Under the pieces are notes generated by a model. That model was not told the origin of the DNA. It ran no database searches and saw only the letters and a program-made list of their open reading frames with translations. Below are positions 61,074-64,000 of a stretch of 64,000 nt of DNA, piece by piece (positions within the stretch are counted from its first letter, which is position 1; the number at the start of each line of letters is the position of its first letter). Source of the DNA: Chryseobacterium sp. BLS98 (lineage in GTDB: Bacteria; Bacteroidota; Bacteroidia; Flavobacteriales; Weeksellaceae); assembly GCF_001045445.1 (NCBI RefSeq), contig NZ_LFNF01000005.1, forward strand, positions 124,001 to 188,000, in the 5' to 3' direction. Both the position numbers and the translations under genes were made by a program.

Positions 61074-63302
61074 TTATTTTGTTCTGTTTTTGATTTCATC
61101 AGAAGCATTATTGAAATCACGTATTTTTTCAATTTTTTTGTTTCCGAAGTTATAAGAGATAGAAATATTTAATTGACGTGGATAGTTATAAATATTGATA
61201 TAATTGTAGTTTCCGTTTTGTTGCGGATCATCAATTATAACCCTATTGGTATTTAAAACATCATAAACAGTGGCTGCAAAGGTCCAGTCATTCCATATTT
61301 TTTTGAGCCCTATTTCCAAACTGCCGAGAGGCCTTAACTGACCCAGTTCTATCTGGTAATTGCCAACGTACCAATAGTTAATACTGGCAAACCATGTTTT
61401 AGCCTGATCAAGTCTTATATTATTATTAGTTGAAATGGTTATTCCATTTGATTTTCTGGAATTAATATATGCCGGAAACTTTTCACCTGTTAACGGATCC
61501 GTATCAATACTTCCATCATTAATATTATGCTGTAAACCAATACTTACATTGGTATTCCAATACTGTTTAAAAAATGATTTCTGGAAACCGATTGTAAAAT
61601 TGAATTCTTGACGGTTGCCAAAATTGGTTCTTATATACCTTAATACATTTACATAGCTGCCGTTATTTTCAATTATTCCCTGCAAAGGTATTTGCAGGAT
61701 AACATCTTTATAATATTTATGACCGACAATGAAAAAATATGAATTTTTGAACATATAATTAAGTTCCTGGGAATAAACTGCGGAAGCTTTCATAAACGGA
61801 TTATTCTGAACATAATTGGTTTCCGTTAAATAAGTTCTTACAGGGTTTACTTCCCAAAATGAAGGTCTTTTCATACGGCCTGAAAAAGAATATGAAAGAT
61901 TATGATCTTTATTGATAGAGTAGTTCAGGTTTAGGTAAGGTAAAATATTATGATAGTTTCTCGTAAGATTTTTTAAATTGTCATCCTGAGCGTTATAAGA
62001 GTTTCCTTTATTTTGTGTTAATTCATAACGAATTCCGGCTTTTGCAGAGATTTTATCGTTTACTTTTTTTTCAACAGTCAAATATCCTCCGTAAATATTC
62101 TCCAGATAAAAAAAATGATTTGGATTTCTAACTGCTACACCGGTAGCCAATTGATATAGACTTGTTTCTGTATCATTATCTGTTTTCGTATAGCTGTAAT
62201 TTCCTCCAAAAGACAGTGTGAAATTATTTTTAAATTTCTTATAATAATCTACCGTTACAGAAAAACTGTTAATAATCTGTGGTGTTTCCTGAATAATCTG
62301 GCTTATATCTTCTCCCGTATTTCCATTGGAATCTGATGCTGATGTCGTATTGAGGCCATTCTGTTTTTTTCTGAAGTTTAGATAGGCTGCATTTAGATTT
62401 AATTTACTGCCGATAGAATCCGTTTTTAATTCATAGTTTAAATTGACAGAATTATTATAAGATTGGGCGTTTTCATGATTTATGCTTCGGTTGTAAGAAG
62501 TTTTCCAGACAGTATCATTTAATACATTTACAGTGTTAAATAAATTGGTAACCGAAGTGAAATTTTTGTTATACCAGTTATTATAGCTCAATGCAATGCT
62601 GCTTTTGTCATTTAAAGCATAATCTATATTCAGATATCCTCCATAGTCCTTGTTTGGAATAGATACGGTTCCTTCTGAACGATTTGAAGCTATATTGCTG
62701 CCATTTTCCAATATATAATACTGCCGTTTGGTGTTTTCACTACTATTAAAACTTGAATTAATTCCGAGATTATTTTTTCTGTAATTGATAGAAAATCCCA
62801 TTCCCGGATTGTTATAATATCCCTGATTATTGCTCATTCTTAAGCTTCCGTTCAGGCCATTTTCTGTTATCTTTTTTAGAATAATATTAATAACCCCATC
62901 TGAAGATTCAACTTGAAATTCGCTGCCGGGCATCGTAATAATCTCTATTTTCTGTATGCTTTCAGATGGCATACTTTTTAAAAAGGCTGCCAGAGCATCA
63001 GCATCCATTTGATTTTTTTTACCATTGATATAGATTACAGCATTTGATTTTCCGGCAATCCGTAAAGTTTTATCATCCATTGATGAAATCAGGGGAGTTT
63101 CTTTTAAAAGACTAAAGACCGTGGTCCCTTTTGCTGCCGGGGAAGCTCCTACATCATATATAAACCGGTCATTTTTTCTCTGGAATTTATTTTTTTTCAG
63201 TACAATTTCATTTATTTTCTTTGTTGCTGCTGTATCTTTTTTTTCTTGTGCAGTTACAATTGTTCCGCTCAGTACAATGATTAAATGGATCAGACGTTTC
63301 AT
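61074..63302 (-). CDS. Outer-membrane beta-barrel protein (TonB-receptor-like)
   Basis: Protein of 742 residues. It has a signal peptide (about 1-18, ending VTAQ), a plug-like region (about 40-145, with FIYDVGASPAAKGTTVFSLL, LRIAGKSNAVIYINGKKN and IEIITMPGSEFQVESSDGVI), and a long barrel (about 150-742) ending ISISYNFGNKK before a polar tail. It belongs to the Bacteroidota 'outer membrane beta-barrel' group close to TonB receptors. It has no N-terminal carboxypeptidase-regulatory domain, unlike most of this group, so it is a compact form. It lies downstream of the second peptide pair on the same strand, about 280 nt away. It may import or export the peptides or act as a receptor for them; inferred. 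Confidence 0.85.
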   Translation of the reverse strand: MKRLIHLIIVLSGTIVTAQEKKDTAATKKINEIVLKKNKFQRKNDRFIYDVGASPAAKGTTVFSLLKETPLISSMDDKTLRIAGKSNAVIYINGKKNQMDADALAAFLKSMPSESIQKIEIITMPGSEFQVESSDGVINIILKKITENGLNGSLRMSNNQGYYNNPGMGFSINYRKNNLGINSSFNSSENTKRQYYILENGSNIASNRSEGTVSIPNKDYGGYLNIDYALNDKSSIALSYNNWYNKNFTSVTNLFNTVNVLNDTVWKTSYNRSINHENAQSYNNSVNLNYELKTDSIGSKLNLNAAYLNFRKKQNGLNTTSASDSNGNTGEDISQIIQETPQIINSFSVTVDYYKKFKNNFTLSFGGNYSYTKTDNDTETSLYQLATGVAVRNPNHFFYLENIYGGYLTVEKKVNDKISAKAGIRYELTQNKGNSYNAQDDNLKNLTRNYHNILPYLNLNYSINKDHNLSYSFSGRMKRPSFWEVNPVRTYLTETNYVQNNPFMKASAVYSQELNYMFKNSYFFIVGHKYYKDVILQIPLQGIIENNGSYVNVLRYIRTNFGNRQEFNFTIGFQKSFFKQYWNTNVSIGLQHNINDGSIDTDPLTGEKFPAYINSRKSNGITISTNNNIRLDQAKTWFASINYWYVGNYQIELGQLRPLGSLEIGLKKIWNDWTFAATVYDVLNTNRVIIDDPQQNGNYNYINIYNYPRQLNISISYNFGNKKIEKIRDFNNASDEIKNRTK

Positions 63303-63364
63303 ATATTTATGTTTTTTAATTTATGTATTACAATGTAGCTTGTTATGCAATATACATGTATACA

Positions 63365-63385
63365 ATTCATGAATTAATCATGAAT
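63365..63385. promoter_or_regulatory. Palindrome upstream of beta-barrel gene
   Basis: ATTCATGA / TCATGAAT, a perfect 8-nt inverted repeat with a 5-nt spacer, 63 nt upstream of the start codon at 63302. It is well placed for a regulator site. Confidence 0.4.
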
Positions 63386-63525
63386 CTATTTAGATAAGAC
63401 ATTCGAGATATCACAAGTATTACATCGCGAGCCAAATAGTACTGCAGATATCCTGAATTATAATGAGAAAAGCTATAAACAGAAACCCTCTCAATTAGAG
63501 CTATATGCAGAATGTGTATATACAA

Positions 63526-63560
63526 TCAGCCCGGATAGATTATCTGTTTATCCGGGCTGA
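63526..63560. terminator. Hairpin after the second peptide pair
   Basis: TCAGCCCGGATA / TATCCGGGCTGA is a perfect 12-bp stem with an 11-nt loop, 25 nt past the stop of peptide A2. The T-run after it on the minus strand is weak, so it may be a partial terminator that lets some transcription reach the barrel gene. Confidence 0.7.
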
Positions 63561-63584
63561 CTGAAGTTTAAATAAAATTAATCC

Positions 63585-63746
63585 TTAAGCAGGACATATA
63601 GGATATCCTCCGTTGGGACATTTTAATGTACAGTCCCTTAGAACATAGCCACCATTGGAAAGTCTGCAGACTCCCTGTACATTACCTCCGGCAATGCTTT
63701 TCAATTGTTCTCTGGAAAGGCTTTTTTGGTTTTTTAAATTTTTCAT
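63585..63746 (-). CDS. Cys-rich leader peptide, family A (copy 2)
   Basis: Precursor of 53 residues. The leader MKNLKNQKSLSREQLKSIAGG ends in a double glycine. The 32-residue core repeats A1: C-x11-C-x3-C-x7-C, with GGYVLRDC, KCPNGG and CPA. The core differs from A1 mainly at the start (NVQGVCRLSN). It is 30 nt downstream of copy B2 on the same strand, so the order is B then A, the reverse of the first pair. The conserved spacing across two copies, with the rest of the sequence drifting, indicates selection on the cysteine framework. Confidence 0.85.
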   Translation of the reverse strand: MKNLKNQKSLSREQLKSIAGGNVQGVCRLSNGGYVLRDCTLKCPNGGYPICPA

Positions 63747-63776
63747 TGTAATATTTTTGGTTAAGAAATATGTTAA

Positions 63777-63947
63777 TTATTGTGGGCATACCACTGCCGG
63801 GCATGCACTAAGGCTTGGGCACCGGGGGATTCCGGCAGGAGGGCAGCATTCATATGAACATTCTTTGATAGTGATATTCATTCCATTGCCCATTACATTT
63901 TTTAAATACTCTCTTGAGAGTGCTTTTCTGTTTTCTGTTTTTTTCAT
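63777..63947 (-). CDS. Cys-rich leader peptide, family B (copy 2)
   Basis: Precursor of 56 residues. The leader MKKTENRKALSREYLKNVMG ends in GNG like B1. The 34-residue core has six cysteines: C-x3-CC-x7-C-x5-C-x4-C, starting KECSYECC and ending CPAVVCPQ. It is 30 nt upstream of A2, so the two are co-transcribed. It starts 53 nt from the window end, so its promoter is mostly outside. Together with A2 it forms the second A/B pair. Confidence 0.85.
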   Translation of the reverse strand: MKKTENRKALSREYLKNVMGNGMNITIKECSYECCPPAGIPRCPSLSACPAVVCPQ

Positions 63948-64000
63948 TTTAAAAATTTTAGGTTAGTTATAATTTATATGATTGATGAATAAGTACTTAT

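Larger units (their letters stand above)
63303..63584. other. Spacer between peptide pair and beta-barrel gene
   Basis: 282 nt without a gene. It contains a perfect 8-nt palindrome (ATTCATGA at 63365-63372 / TCATGAAT at 63378-63385) 63 nt upstream of the barrel gene, and a 12-bp hairpin at 63526-63560 after the peptides. Confidence 0.5.

Overview
The window looks like a chromosomal segment of a Flavobacteriia member (Bacteroidota), most probably Chryseobacterium or a close Weeksellaceae relative. The evidence is low GC with very AT-rich intergenic DNA, few Shine-Dalgarno sites, several Bacteroidota -7 elements (TAnnTTTG), regulators that fuse TPR repeats to an AraC helix-turn-helix, and many outer-membrane beta-barrel genes of Bacteroidota type. 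The genus is an inference from gene style, not a database match. I saw no tRNA, rRNA, CRISPR array, prophage or intact insertion sequence.

Layout. 1-9741: siderophore operon on the + strand: N-hydroxylating monooxygenase (cut by the window edge), IucA/IucC synthetase, MATE exporter, acyl carrier protein, adenylating enzyme, TonB-dependent receptor and PepSY reductase-like protein. 9834-16334: a MocR regulator, then a biotin cluster (diiron ferritin-like protein, bioF, bioD, bioB, bioA). 16252-25816: HxlR/MBL pair, DUF421 protein, CynX-type MFS transporter with a broken AraC regulator, an MVL-type lectin, a Crp-family regulator, two unknown proteins and an aldo/keto reductase. 25940-36111: ClC channel, regulators, SDR and FAD enzymes, DoxX, lipoprotein deacetylase and AraC. 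36153-46896: Nudix, Fur/MerC with tandem palindromes, alkaline phosphatase, a group of base-repair genes (MPG glycosylase, exonuclease III, AlkB with an S24 repressor), a DUF892 protein and a large AsmA-like protein. 47242-57609: a glycine-rich leader peptide, a two-component system, a CPBP protease, a TolC/adaptor/RND pump, and HD and PAP2 proteins. 57631-63947: an EamA half-transporter, paired Cys-rich leader peptides, an HxlR-SDR-DoxX cassette, a lipoprotein, an outer-membrane barrel and a second peptide pair.

Most unusual content. Five short secreted-peptide genes share a double-glycine-type leader. Four of them form two A/B pairs with conserved cysteine spacing, and a decayed lipoprotein copy follows one pair. 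These peptides (52-56 residues for the pairs) are easily missed by gene callers. The second strong lead is a ferritin-like diiron protein whose gene overlaps bioF in a biotin cluster with no visible pimeloyl-making gene. The third is a hydroxamate-type siderophore operon that also carries an acyl carrier protein and a stand-alone adenylating enzyme.

Start sites were moved downstream of the longest open frame where a signal peptide, a family-typical N-terminus or an operator supported it; each case is noted. All family assignments come from reading motifs by eye, without database searches.
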